Of a DNA stretch of 64,000 nucleotides, positions 51,543-59,877 are shown piece by piece (within the stretch, counting starts at the first letter, position 1; every line of letters starts with the position of its first letter). This stretch comes from JBCCOW01 sp038749105 (GTDB lineage: Bacteria; Planctomycetota; Phycisphaerae; Phycisphaerales; Phycisphaeraceae): NCBI GenBank assembly GCA_038749105.1, contig JBCDIM010000003.1, forward strand, positions 52,244-116,243, read 5' to 3'. Below the pieces are notes generated by a model. The model did not search any database, had not been told where the DNA came from, and saw only the letters and a list, made by a program, of their open reading frames with translations. Both the position numbers and the translations under genes were made by a program.

Positions 51543-52322
51543 TCAAGGCTTCCGGCGACGCCCCACCAAGGCGAGTCCACCGAGGCCTAGCAGGACCAAA
51601 GACCCAGGCTCGGGGATGGCGGTCGTCTCGATTGAAATCGAATCAATCACCACGTCGTACGGTTGGCTGCTGTCGATCCGCAGAAAGTAGGGGTTCTCGG
51701 TGGCACCGGGATCGAATGCAAAATCGACACGGTCTTTAGTCGGGGAGTCCGAACGGGACGCCGAATAGGTATTGTCCGAATAGTCCAGGCTGACCGTGAG
51801 AGTGACCGTATCGCTGGTAGGCGTGATATCGAAGTCGCCGAGCAGCCGGTCATTGCCCGTCAGCACACCATCTTCAATCTGGATACGGCCATCGTCCCGG
51901 AGGAAGATGCCCAGGTCGACGTCTGTTGAGAAGATCGTGTCGCCGATACCAAAGCCGATGCCGGTGAAGGTAGCCGTGGGGTGGGCTGCCGGGGTGTTAA
52001 AAACAATCGTATAGGTCACGATGCTGGTGTTGGTATCGAACGCTTGGCCGGCTTCGGCGTCGGTGAAGTTGCGGGCGATGGCTCCGCCGGTGGCGACCTG
52101 GTCGAGCCCGCCGCTGACTCCTGCGTCCACGACGTTAAACAAAGGCTCGGGTCCAAAGACCCTGAACCAGCCGTTCTGTCCGGCGATATCACCGTTTGTA
52201 TAGCTTTGGTCGTCGGTAAAGTCGATGACGTCGGCTGATGCTGTCCCGAGGGTTGCCGCAGACAGGCCGAGTGCGGCCGCGACCGTCCAGCGAGCGGATG
52301 ATTGTGTGGTTACCGTTTTCAT
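51543..52322 (-). CDS. PEP-CTERM sorting domain protein
   Basis: A 259-residue protein with signal peptide (WTVAAALGLSAATLGTASA) and C-terminal IPEPGSLVLLGLGGLALVGRRRKP, a sorting signal for exosortase-dependent surface attachment. The middle is a jelly-roll-like secreted domain (SYTNGDIAGQNGWFRVFG, FLRDDGRIQIEDG). GGAGGA lies 8 bases before ATG 52322. It follows the LacI gene at 52402 in the same direction after 79 bases, so it is the likely main target of that regulator. Confidence 0.88.
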   Translation of the reverse strand: MKTVTTQSSARWTVAAALGLSAATLGTASADVIDFTDDQSYTNGDIAGQNGWFRVFGPEPLFNVVDAGVSGGLDQVATGGAIARNFTDAEAGQAFDTNTSIVTYTIVFNTPAAHPTATFTGIGFGIGDTIFSTDVDLGIFLRDDGRIQIEDGVLTGNDRLLGDFDITPTSDTVTLTVSLDYSDNTYSASRSDSPTKDRVDFAFDPGATENPYFLRIDSSQPYDVVIDSISIETTAIPEPGSLVLLGLGGLALVGRRRKP

Positions 52323-52401
52323 TAACAGATTCCTCCAATTTGGATTAGAAAAAAGAAACAGATGCCAGTGGATATCACCGGCCGAGTTCAAGGGTTTGCG
52401 G

Positions 52402-53472
52402 TCAGGTGGTCATGCCCGGCATGAGGTCGTACCGACGGACCACCGGGGCGAGTGGTCGGTCCGGGTTTTCGATTTTCTCAAGCATCATTTCGGCGGCGAT
52501 GCGGCCGAAGCTGGTCATTGAGACGTTAAAGGTTGTGATGGGGAAACCCGCGTTTAGGAGACGGTCATGGAACGAGACGATCGCGAGTTCGTTGGGGATC
52601 GACATCCCGGAGTGCAGTGCGGCGGCTTGTACAGAAAGCGCATCGTTGAACCAGAGCCCCAGAACGGCATCGGGTTGCTCATCGGTGGCGAGCCATTGCT
52701 TGAGAAACGGCATGCGTGATTCGGTTTGGGAGATGCAGGTGGTTACCCAAGGTTGAGCGCGATACTCAGCCTCGGTCACTTCGGCTGACGTGTCGGGCAT
52801 GACAAGTTCGCGGGGCGTCAGGCCGGCTTCGCGCATGGCATCCTTGAAGCCTTCGAGTCGATCGAAGGCGGCCTCTTCGGAGCAGTACTGGCCGTAGGCC
52901 GCAACGATCTTTCGGTGTCCAAGCTCGAGGAGGTGACGAGTGGCGTCGTACCCGGCTTTTCTCTCGTCGGTATAGATGCAGTCGTAGTCGCGTTTTCCGC
53001 GTAGCCAGATGTTGGGCACGTTTGGGGGCAGCTGGAACTGGGCGGCCGGCGGATGATCAAGGATGTCGATCATGTGACCATCGACGAGGGACTGCTGGAT
53101 GACTTTGTGGTGCGGGGTGGGGTCGTCTTGTTGCTGTGTGGCGAGGTCGGTGTGGCAGATCGTGAGGTGGATGTCTTTTTGGCCTAGCCGATCATCGATC
53201 CCGGTCAGCATGCCGCCGGGCAGGAGGCCGAGCTCGGCGGAGCGGGGGAGGATGAGGGAGACGGTGCCGAAGCGTCCGGTCCGCATCGCTCGGGCGGAGG
53301 CGTTAGTGCGGTACCCCATCTCCGTGGCGAGCTGGCGGATGCGTTGGGCACGCTTCACGGCCTTGGGCTGGGTGGGCACATAATCACCGGAAAGGATGCG
53401 GGCCACTGTGCGCGGGGTGACGTGCATGCGTTTGGCGATGTCTTGCAGCGAGATGTGGGTGGAATCAGTCAT
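52402..53472 (-). CDS. LacI family transcriptional regulator
   Basis: The 356-residue protein begins MTDSTHISLQDIAKRMHVTP with RTVARILSGDYVPT as the recognition part, MGYRTNASARAMRTGRFGTV as the hinge, and an effector domain with RHLLELGHRKIVAAYGQ and LGLWFNDALSVQAAALHSGM. It is a paralogue of the 45199 regulator. A 33-bp perfect palindrome directly before its start codon and a promoter immediately upstream indicate autoregulation. It is cotranscribed with the PEP-CTERM gene at 51543, a minimal version of the LacI modules in this window. Confidence 0.9.
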   Translation of the reverse strand: MTDSTHISLQDIAKRMHVTPRTVARILSGDYVPTQPKAVKRAQRIRQLATEMGYRTNASARAMRTGRFGTVSLILPRSAELGLLPGGMLTGIDDRLGQKDIHLTICHTDLATQQQDDPTPHHKVIQQSLVDGHMIDILDHPPAAQFQLPPNVPNIWLRGKRDYDCIYTDERKAGYDATRHLLELGHRKIVAAYGQYCSEEAAFDRLEGFKDAMREAGLTPRELVMPDTSAEVTEAEYRAQPWVTTCISQTESRMPFLKQWLATDEQPDAVLGLWFNDALSVQAAALHSGMSIPNELAIVSFHDRLLNAGFPITTFNVSMTSFGRIAAEMMLEKIENPDRPLAPVVRRYDLMPGMTT

Positions 53473-53529
53473 ATGTCATCGTTGACATTGTCAACGATGA
53501 CATAATAGCCGGCGCCGTTCGATTTGCAA
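53472..53529 (-). promoter_or_regulatory. lacI promoter with 33-bp perfect palindrome
   Basis: Leftward, TTGCAA (53529-53524), 16 bases and TATTAT (53507-53502) form a good promoter. Bases 53472-53504 are a perfect inverted repeat: TGTCATCGTTGACA (53474-53487) mirrored by TGTCAACGATGACA (53489-53502), with flanking TA steps. Each half is itself close to symmetric, so two repressor dimers could bind. The palindrome covers the end of the -10, the start site and the first base of the ATG. Confidence 0.75.
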
Positions 53530-53655
53530 GGCCCTTAGCACAGGATTTTCGCGCACCGCCCCTTAGCTAGCCTCTGGCAGTGAGGGAAACAGCGGCCCAC
53601 TAGAGGTCAATGGCATAGGAGTACGCACCGCCCTAGCCTCGATACAGGCTTGGTC

Positions 53656-53669
53656 TATGTCATTGTTGA
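53656..53669. promoter_or_regulatory. Second, imperfect operator half-site
   Basis: TATGTCATTGTTGA matches TATGTCATCGTTGA of the 53472 palindrome in 13 of 14 bases. It lies about 180 bases upstream of lacI, just beyond the stop of the kinase-like gene, and could support DNA looping by the repressor. Confidence 0.4.
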
Positions 53670-53684
53670 TTAAGTAGATGTGTT

Positions 53685-55103
53685 TTAGGCGAGTGCCTGG
53701 ACGGCGGTCCAGAGGTGGGCTGCGGAGTCGTGTGGGCTGGGGTCGTTAGGACGCGGCTGGAGGTACCGGTCGGCGAGCTGGCTCAGACGCCGGGCTTCAG
53801 CGGAGCGGGGCTGGTAGCGGATGAGGGGGGCGAGGTCGGGGTTATCGTGGGGGCGGAGCAGCTGGAGGGCGAGGGTGAGGCAGTCGACGCCGGGGTTCAT
53901 CTGGCCCTCGATGCGTTGCATCGCCAGGTCGTTGACCCGGCCGTGGCGGCGCATGGCCCGGAGCTGGCGTTGGATCTGGCTGGCGCGGAGCATCTCGCGG
54001 AAGAGGGTGGCGAGCATGGGTGCACGTTTGAAGCACTCGCCGACCTTGATCGCGGAGCCGAAGTCGACGAAGCCGACGCCGTCTGGGGTGATGACCATGT
54101 TGTCGAGGCGGAGGTCGAGGTGGACGACGTGGGCGTGCTGGTGGACGGCGTGGAGCAGTTCGCAGGCGGAGAGGGCGAAGCCGGTGTGGGTCAGCGGTGG
54201 CCCGCCGACACGGAGCCAGGTCATGGAGAAGTTGTCGATGAGCCCGCGGTGGTTGGCTTGGGTTTCAAGGACACGGGGGACGCGGCTGCGGTACTGGCGG
54301 GGGAGGCTCTCGTGGAGCACCTTGAGGATGCCGACCTCACGGGTGAGGAAGGTCGGGAAGACGTGCTCGCAGAGCTTGCGGACACGCTGGCGGACTTCAT
54401 CTTCGGGCAGGTCGGGGTGCTTGGTGCGGATCTGCTGAGCGACGTGCTCTCGGGAAGGGACCGCCTTGTGGACGGCGTAGCCCTCGGGCTGATCGGGCTG
54501 GGGGATGAGGGTGACGTGGTGGCTGAAGCGGCCGGTGATTTCACCGGGGCGGATGAGGTGGGTTTTGCGGGCGACGAAGCCGTGGCGGGCTTTGGGGATC
54601 AGTCGGCGCCACCAGCGTCGAGGGCTGTGGATCGGGGTGTTGGTGGGGTCAGCGTTGGCGGGGCCCCCGAGGCGGGGGTCGATGCGTCGTTCGATGGTGA
54701 AGGCGCCGCTGTCGTCGAGCTGGCGGGCCAGGGCATCGACTCGGCGGGCGCGTCGGTGGGCGTAGACGGCGAGGCCGCCCCAGCGGACCTGGTCGAAGAG
54801 CATGGACGAGTCGTGCTGCCCTGGGCCGTGGGCGTAGAGCAGATCGACTGGGCCGGCCTGGTGATCTGGGTTGTGGGGCGTGGCGGGGTTTGGGCGTCTG
54901 CGGGTCTGGCTGAGTGCGACGGTGGTGTGGGGGCGTGCGGCGACGCTGGGCTCGGCGAGGTAGCCGTGCAAAGGGGTCGGGGGGACTGGCAGCGAGAGAG
55001 TCGGGGGGGGCCAGGCCGGGGTGTGAACTGGCCGAGCACCGGACGACAGCCCCGCCGCGCTGCGGGCAGCTCGGCCTTGGACCGTCTGGCTGGCGGCTGT
55101 CAT
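53685..55103 (-). CDS. Protein kinase-fold protein of the exopolysaccharide region
   Basis: A 472-residue protein. The C-terminal part has a kinase-like core: YAVHKAVPSREH as a possible Lys strand, HAVHQHAHVVHLDLRLDNMV with the catalytic Asp (HLDLRLDN) and VGFVDFGSA with the metal-binding DFG. Such small kinases include lipopolysaccharide-core and protein kinases. The first 170 residues are Pro-rich and unassigned. GAGAAGG lies 6 bases before ATG 55103; an earlier ATG at 55109 is possible. It is divergent from the sugar-transferase operon across a 300-base promoter region, suggesting a role in envelope or exopolysaccharide control. Confidence 0.7.
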   Translation of the reverse strand: MTAASQTVQGRAARSAAGLSSGARPVHTPAWPPPTLSLPVPPTPLHGYLAEPSVAARPHTTVALSQTRRRPNPATPHNPDHQAGPVDLLYAHGPGQHDSSMLFDQVRWGGLAVYAHRRARRVDALARQLDDSGAFTIERRIDPRLGGPANADPTNTPIHSPRRWWRRLIPKARHGFVARKTHLIRPGEITGRFSHHVTLIPQPDQPEGYAVHKAVPSREHVAQQIRTKHPDLPEDEVRQRVRKLCEHVFPTFLTREVGILKVLHESLPRQYRSRVPRVLETQANHRGLIDNFSMTWLRVGGPPLTHTGFALSACELLHAVHQHAHVVHLDLRLDNMVITPDGVGFVDFGSAIKVGECFKRAPMLATLFREMLRASQIQRQLRAMRRHGRVNDLAMQRIEGQMNPGVDCLTLALQLLRPHDNPDLAPLIRYQPRSAEARRLSQLADRYLQPRPNDPSPHDSAAHLWTAVQALA

Positions 55104-55261
55104 GCTCATCCTTCTCGCCTCACGCATGAGGTGCCGGTCTATCGACCGCACCAGGTGGTACTTCTACTGCTTTCATACACGACAAGGGCTCATTATGCGA
55201 GCGGAAATCACGGATCGTGGGCGGTCCGAGGGTGCGTGGACCGCGTTGGAGATGGCTGAAT

Positions 55262-55320
55262 GGTTTAGGTCGGTTTAGGTCGGTCTTTGGGTCTATTTCG
55301 GGCTTGGACTTGTTACAATC
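55262..55320 (+). promoter_or_regulatory. Promoter region of the exopolysaccharide operon with tandem repeats
   Basis: GGTTTAGGTC is repeated in tandem (55262-55281), followed by a third partial copy. An extended -10, TGTTACAAT (55312-55320), lies 80 bases before the predicted start of the sugar transferase. The repeats could be an activator site. No clear -35 was found, which would fit an activated promoter. Confidence 0.45.
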
Positions 55321-55400
55321 GCAATTTGTGCCATAACACAGGAGCGGAGATTGCCTCGGGCGAGCCGCTCGCTGAGGGACCAGGAACCGGAGAGGGCGCT

Positions 55401-56720
55401 GTGTCGATCGATTTGGAAGTGTGGAGAAACCGTCGGGGTGGCGAGGGCTATCTCGTTCGCCAGGCCCCGCTGCACCGGGCGCTGCAGCGTGAGCGGGCGC
55501 GGGTGGACCGGATGGGTGGGTCGATCAGCCTGCTGGTGTTTGTGTTTACCGGGGTGGTGCCACCGCGGCTGGGGCGTCGGCGTCGGCTGCAGCGGGTGCT
55601 CGAGGAGCGGGTGCGGCTGTCGGACGAGGTGGGGGTGGTCGATGGCCGGCGGGTGTTTGTGCTGATGCCGGACACGACGCCGCAGGGCGCCAAGGTGCTG
55701 GCGGGTGATGTGCTGGAGCGGATGTCGGGGTCGGGGGTTGCGGACCGCCAGGCGGCGGGGCTGGACTACGCGGTGTACCGGTACAGCTCGGCACGGGGCT
55801 CGGTGGTGCCCCGTCGCGGGGGCCTGGGTGATGACGAGCGGATGCTCCGGGACGAGGCGGCGGATGAGGTGGTGGACGTGGACTTCTCGGAGTACCTGGA
55901 CGACGTCCCGGATGACGAGGGGGTGTCGGAAGAACGGTCGTCGGCGTCGCGTCGGGGTGATGACGGAGACGACGACGATCGGCGGGGTCCCGGCGGCGGT
56001 GGGCGTAACGGGCATCGCGTCACCGATGAACCCAAGCGGGCGGCCGCGTCGGCGGGCGAGGGCGTCGGAGTAGGTGGGGGTGCGGGTGGGGATGCGATGC
56101 CGATCGCAGACCTGGCGTTGCGTCTGCCTTGGTGGAAGCGGGCGACGGATATCGCGGTGGCGACGTGTGCGTTGGTGGTGTTGTCGCCGGTGTTGGCGGC
56201 GGCGGCGTTGGCGATCAAGCTGGACACGCGGGGCCCGGTGCTGTTTGTGCAGAAGCGGATGGGCAACGGTCGGCGGGTGTTCCCGATGTTTAAGTTCCGG
56301 ACGATGGTGCAGGACGCCGAGGGGATGCGGTCGGAGCTGCTGGCGGACAACGAGCAGGACGGGCCGGCCTTCAAGCTGACGGACGACCCGCGGGTGACAC
56401 GGGTGGGCCGGGTGCTGCGGGCGACGAGCGTGGACGAGCTGCCGCAGCTGGTGAACGTGCTGCTGGGGCATATGACGCTGGTGGGCCCGAGGCCGCTGCC
56501 GCTGGTGGAGGCCGAGGCGGTGGACGACTGGCACGACCGTCGGCACAGCGTGCACCCGGGGCTGACGTGCATCTGGCAGGTCAAGGGCCGGTCGGGGGTG
56601 CTGTTTGAAGACTGGGCGCGGATGGACCTGTCGTACATCGGTCGGCGGTCGTTCTGGCGGGACATGAAGATCATGCTGCTGACGGTGCCGGCGGTGCTGA
56701 AGCGGGAAGGCGCGAAATGA
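55401..56720 (+). CDS. Phosphoglycosyl transferase (WcaJ/EpsL type) with degenerate GGDEF-like N-domain
   Basis: A 439-residue protein. C-terminal part: LPWWKRATDIAVATCALVVL membrane helix, GPVLFVQKRMG, FKFRTMVQDAEG, RVGRVLRATSVDELPQL, LVGPRPLPLVE and PGLTCIWQVKGRS, the complete polyprenyl-phosphate sugar-1-phosphate transferase signature; it starts the lipid-linked repeat unit. The N-terminal 150 residues (HRALQRERARVDRMGGSISL, RLSDEVGVVDGRRVFVLMPD) look like a GGDEF domain without its active site. A charged Gly/Asp-rich linker joins them. GTG 55401 was chosen because GAGAGG lies 5 bases before it; an earlier in-frame start at 55287 overlaps the promoter. Confidence 0.85.
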   Translation: MSIDLEVWRNRRGGEGYLVRQAPLHRALQRERARVDRMGGSISLLVFVFTGVVPPRLGRRRRLQRVLEERVRLSDEVGVVDGRRVFVLMPDTTPQGAKVLAGDVLERMSGSGVADRQAAGLDYAVYRYSSARGSVVPRRGGLGDDERMLRDEAADEVVDVDFSEYLDDVPDDEGVSEERSSASRRGDDGDDDDRRGPGGGGRNGHRVTDEPKRAAASAGEGVGVGGGAGGDAMPIADLALRLPWWKRATDIAVATCALVVLSPVLAAAALAIKLDTRGPVLFVQKRMGNGRRVFPMFKFRTMVQDAEGMRSELLADNEQDGPAFKLTDDPRVTRVGRVLRATSVDELPQLVNVLLGHMTLVGPRPLPLVEAEAVDDWHDRRHSVHPGLTCIWQVKGRSGVLFEDWARMDLSYIGRRSFWRDMKIMLLTVPAVLKREGAK

Positions 56721-57592
56721 GCCCCGCGGTCATGGAGGGAGAACCGGCGGCGGTCGCGGGCGCGGCCCCGGCTCTGGCGGGCGATGGCGGTAGCGGTATG
56801 CCGGAACAAGGCGCGGGCTTTGCCAGTGATCCGGGGAGTGTGCGTCGGGTCTTGGGCGTGGGAGTCAACGCGTTGGAGCCGGGCGTGGCATTCGAGCGGA
56901 TCACCACCTGGGCGGAAGACGGGGCGGCGGCACGGGTGGCGTTTATGCCGGTGCACAGCCTGGTGACCGCGGCGCGGGAGCGCGGCTTTGCCCAGGCGCT
57001 GTCGGGGTTTTCGCTGGTGCTGCCCGACGGCCAGCCGGTGCGCTGGATGCTGAACCTGCGGCACCGTGCGGGCTTGCAAGAGCGGGTGTACGGCCCGGCG
57101 ATGATGTGGCGGCTGTGCGGCTGGGCGGCGGAGCGGGGCCTGCCGGTGTATCTCTATGGCGGCCGGGAAGACGTGCTGCCGGAACTGGTGGGTCGGTTGG
57201 AAGAGGCGTTCCCCGGGCTGGAGATCGCGGGGGCGGAGTCGCCGCCGTTCCGTGAGCTGAGCGATGACGAGGTGGCGGCGGCACGGGAACGGATCAACGC
57301 GTCGGGGGCTCGGCTGGTGTTCCTCGGGCTGGGCTGCCCGAAGCAGGAGCTGCTGGCGGACCGGTTGGGTGACGGGGTGCGCGGGGTGCAGCTGTGTGTC
57401 GGGGCGGCGTTCGATTTCCATGCCGGGGCGGTGTCGATGGCGCCGGGGTGGATGCAGGAGCGGGGGCTGGAGTGGCTGTACCGGCTGCTGCGGGAGCCGC
57501 GTCGGCTGTGGAAGCGGTACCTGGTGACGAACACGCTGTTCCTGGCGATGGCGGCGGGGGAGATGGTGAAGCCGAGGCGGGGTTTGGCGTGA
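56717..57592 (+). CDS. WecG/TagA/CpsF family glycosyltransferase
   Basis: A 291-residue protein with the GT26 pattern: VLGVGVNALEPGVAFERI, VYGPAMMWRLCGWAAERGLP, VYLYGGREDVLPELV, RLVFLGLGCPKQELLA and QLCVGAAFDFHAGAVSMAPG. These enzymes add the second sugar (often ManNAcA or Glc) to lipid-linked precursors. The ATGA overlap at 56717-56720 couples it to the phosphoglycosyl transferase, giving the first two steps of repeat-unit assembly. The first 30 residues are low complexity. Confidence 0.88.
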   Translation: MSPAVMEGEPAAVAGAAPALAGDGGSGMPEQGAGFASDPGSVRRVLGVGVNALEPGVAFERITTWAEDGAAARVAFMPVHSLVTAARERGFAQALSGFSLVLPDGQPVRWMLNLRHRAGLQERVYGPAMMWRLCGWAAERGLPVYLYGGREDVLPELVGRLEEAFPGLEIAGAESPPFRELSDDEVAAARERINASGARLVFLGLGCPKQELLADRLGDGVRGVQLCVGAAFDFHAGAVSMAPGWMQERGLEWLYRLLREPRRLWKRYLVTNTLFLAMAAGEMVKPRRGLA

Positions 57593-59058
57593 GGGCGGGC
57601 GGCGTAAGCAGTGTGGCCGGGGCGGGTGGCCGGGGTAGGCGGCTGGACCGTACTGATGGGCTGATGGGCGGCGTGGGTGAGGTGGATGGGGTGGGGGGGG
57701 ATGCGTTGAGCCGGTGGGTGGCGTCGCGGTGGTTTGCGATGCTGGGGGTGGTGCTGGTGGGGTACCTGGTGGCGGGGCGAGGCTTTGCGTATCTAGGGGT
57801 CCGGCCGTTGTTCATCGGGGAGCTGACGCTGGCGGCGGGGCTGGCGACGGTGCTGGTGCTGCGTCGGTCGTGGGCGGCGATGGGGCTGACGATCAACCTG
57901 CTGATCGGGGCGATGCTGGTGTGGGCCGCGGCACGGACGCTGCCTTATCTGGGGACGTACGGGATCTCGGCCCCGCGGGACGCGGTCGCGCTGGGCTATG
58001 CGTTGCTGGCGGTGGTCGTCAGCGCGGTGGTGATCGAGCACCCGTGGCTGCTTCGGCGGGCGTTAGACTGGGTGCGGCGGGCGGCGCCTTGGGTGATTGT
58101 GATGCTGACGGGGGCGGTGGTGCTGTGCACGGTGGCGAAGGGTGTGATCCCGGAGTGGCCGGGCACGGGGATCCGGGTGATCGACACGAAGGTGGGGGAC
58201 CCGCTGGTGCATGTGGGGGGGCTGGCGGTGCTGCTGATGCTGGGGTTCACGCGGCTGCGGGGGTGGCTGTGGGCGCTGCCGTTGGGGGGGATGTTTGGGG
58301 TGCTGGGGATGATGAGCCGGGGGGCGATGCTGGCGACGCTGGCGGCGGTGGGGTTGGCGACGGTGTTCTACCCGCGGTCGGAGTGGCTGCCGCGCGCGTT
58401 GCTGATTGGGCTGGGGGTGCTGACGGTGGTGATTGTGGTGGACCCGGTGGTGACGCTGCCGGGGCGGGAGCGTCAGGTGTCGGTGGAGCAGGCGGTGCAG
58501 AACGTGGTGAGCATCGTGGGGGACAGCAACACGGGCGACCTGTCGGGGACCAAGTCGTGGCGGCTGGACTGGTGGGAGAAGATCGTGGGGTACACGTTCG
58601 GCGGGGACTACTTCTGGACCGGCAAGGGCTTCGGGGTGAACTTGGCGAACGTCGATGGGTTCCAGGTGTTCGAGGACGAGTCGCTGCGGAGCCCGCACAA
58701 CGCTGCGATGACGGTGCTGGCACGGGCGGGGGTGCCGGGGCTGGCGATGTGGTCGGCGGTGCACCTGGTTTGGCTGGGGATGATGATCGGGCTGTACCGG
58801 CGGGCGCGGCTGGCGGGCCAGGAGGCGTGGGCCCGGCTGGCGGTGGCGTTGGTGGCGTACTGGCTGGCGCTGCATGTGCACGCGGCGTTCGACGTGTATT
58901 TCGAGGGGCCGATGGGCGGGTTCTGGGTGTGGTCGGTGATGGGGCTGGGCGTGGGCGCGGCGTGGGTGCAGCGGTGTCACCCGGAGGTGCTGCGGGATGA
59001 GGAGGTGCTGGACGAGGCTGTGCAGCGGGGGGCGTTGGCTGGGGGGCATCAGCGATGA
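57589..59058 (+). CDS. O-antigen polymerase/ligase-type membrane protein
   Basis: A 489-residue integral membrane protein with about ten hydrophobic segments (for example FAMLGVVLVGYLVAGRG, AVALGYALLAVVVSAVVI, WVIVMLTGAVVLCTV) and a large loop containing SWRLDWWEKIVGYTF and SLRSPHNAAMTVLARAGVPG, the H-N/LA-G pattern of the Wzy/WaaL family. It would polymerise or ligate exopolysaccharide units outside the membrane. GTG 57589 overlaps the previous stop (GTGA), which decides the start; ATG 57664 would remove a Gly-rich lead without harming the membrane part. Confidence 0.83.
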   Translation: MRAGGVSSVAGAGGRGRRLDRTDGLMGGVGEVDGVGGDALSRWVASRWFAMLGVVLVGYLVAGRGFAYLGVRPLFIGELTLAAGLATVLVLRRSWAAMGLTINLLIGAMLVWAAARTLPYLGTYGISAPRDAVALGYALLAVVVSAVVIEHPWLLRRALDWVRRAAPWVIVMLTGAVVLCTVAKGVIPEWPGTGIRVIDTKVGDPLVHVGGLAVLLMLGFTRLRGWLWALPLGGMFGVLGMMSRGAMLATLAAVGLATVFYPRSEWLPRALLIGLGVLTVVIVVDPVVTLPGRERQVSVEQAVQNVVSIVGDSNTGDLSGTKSWRLDWWEKIVGYTFGGDYFWTGKGFGVNLANVDGFQVFEDESLRSPHNAAMTVLARAGVPGLAMWSAVHLVWLGMMIGLYRRARLAGQEAWARLAVALVAYWLALHVHAAFDVYFEGPMGGFWVWSVMGLGVGAAWVQRCHPEVLRDEEVLDEAVQRGALAGGHQR

Positions 59059-59852
59059 GTGCGGCGGAGCCGGTGTACTTCACGACGAGCTGGGACGACG
59101 GCCACCCGGGTGATCGGCGGATCGCCGAGCTGCTGGGCCGGCACGGCCTGCGGGGGACGTTCTACATGCCGCGGTCGTTCAAGCTGCCGACGATCGACCC
59201 GCGGGAGATCGCGTCGATGGGAGAGGCGTTCGAGGTCGGCGGCCACACCATTCATCATGTGGAGCTGGACCGGGTGGACGACGCGACGGCCGAGCGGGAG
59301 ATCACCGACGCCCGGGCCTGGGTGTCGGACCGGACGGGGCAGGCGTGCCGGGTGTTCTGCCCGCCGAAGGGCCGGTTCCATCGGCGTCACACGGAGATGA
59401 TGAGCGGGGCGGGGTATGCGGGGTTCCGGACGGTGGAGCTGTGGTCGGTGGACCGGCCGCGGACGCGTCAAACACCGGGTGCGGGGCGTGGTGCGGACGG
59501 GGGTGTGCTGCGGGAGATGCCCACGTCGGTGCAGGTGTTCCCGATCCGGCACAGCGGGCATCTGCGGAACCTCGCGAAGCGGCGGGCGGTGCGCAACCTG
59601 GGGCGGTTCACGCGGAACGGTTCGAACACGGACTGGCTCACGGCGGCGCGGCGGGTGCTGCGGTCGATGTCGGGCCGGGGCGGGGTGTTCCACCTGTGGG
59701 GGCACGCGTGGGAGGTGGATGCGATCGACGGGTGGGCCGACCTGGACCGCTTCTTCGGTGAGGTGGCGGCATCGCGTGAGGAGCTGGGGCTGCGCGTGGT
59801 GACCAACGGCGAGCTGGTTGACGCGTTCAGCGGTGACCGACAGGCCGGTTGA
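59055..59852 (+). CDS. NodB-type polysaccharide deacetylase
   Basis: A 265-residue CE4-like protein: VYFTTSWDDGHPGDRRIAEL with the catalytic/metal Asp pair, LRGTFYMPRSF, and VGGHTIHHVELDRV with the His metal ligands. It removes acetyl groups from amino sugars of the exopolysaccharide or from peptidoglycan. No signal peptide or membrane anchor is seen, so it may work in the cytoplasm on precursors. The ATGA overlap at 59055-59058 ties it to the polymerase operon. HLWGHAWEVDA near the C-terminus matches the last NodB motif. Confidence 0.86.
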   Translation: MSAAEPVYFTTSWDDGHPGDRRIAELLGRHGLRGTFYMPRSFKLPTIDPREIASMGEAFEVGGHTIHHVELDRVDDATAEREITDARAWVSDRTGQACRVFCPPKGRFHRRHTEMMSGAGYAGFRTVELWSVDRPRTRQTPGAGRGADGGVLREMPTSVQVFPIRHSGHLRNLAKRRAVRNLGRFTRNGSNTDWLTAARRVLRSMSGRGGVFHLWGHAWEVDAIDGWADLDRFFGEVAASREELGLRVVTNGELVDAFSGDRQAG

Positions 59853-59877
59853 TGCTGTGAGTTGTGGGGTGTCGGGC

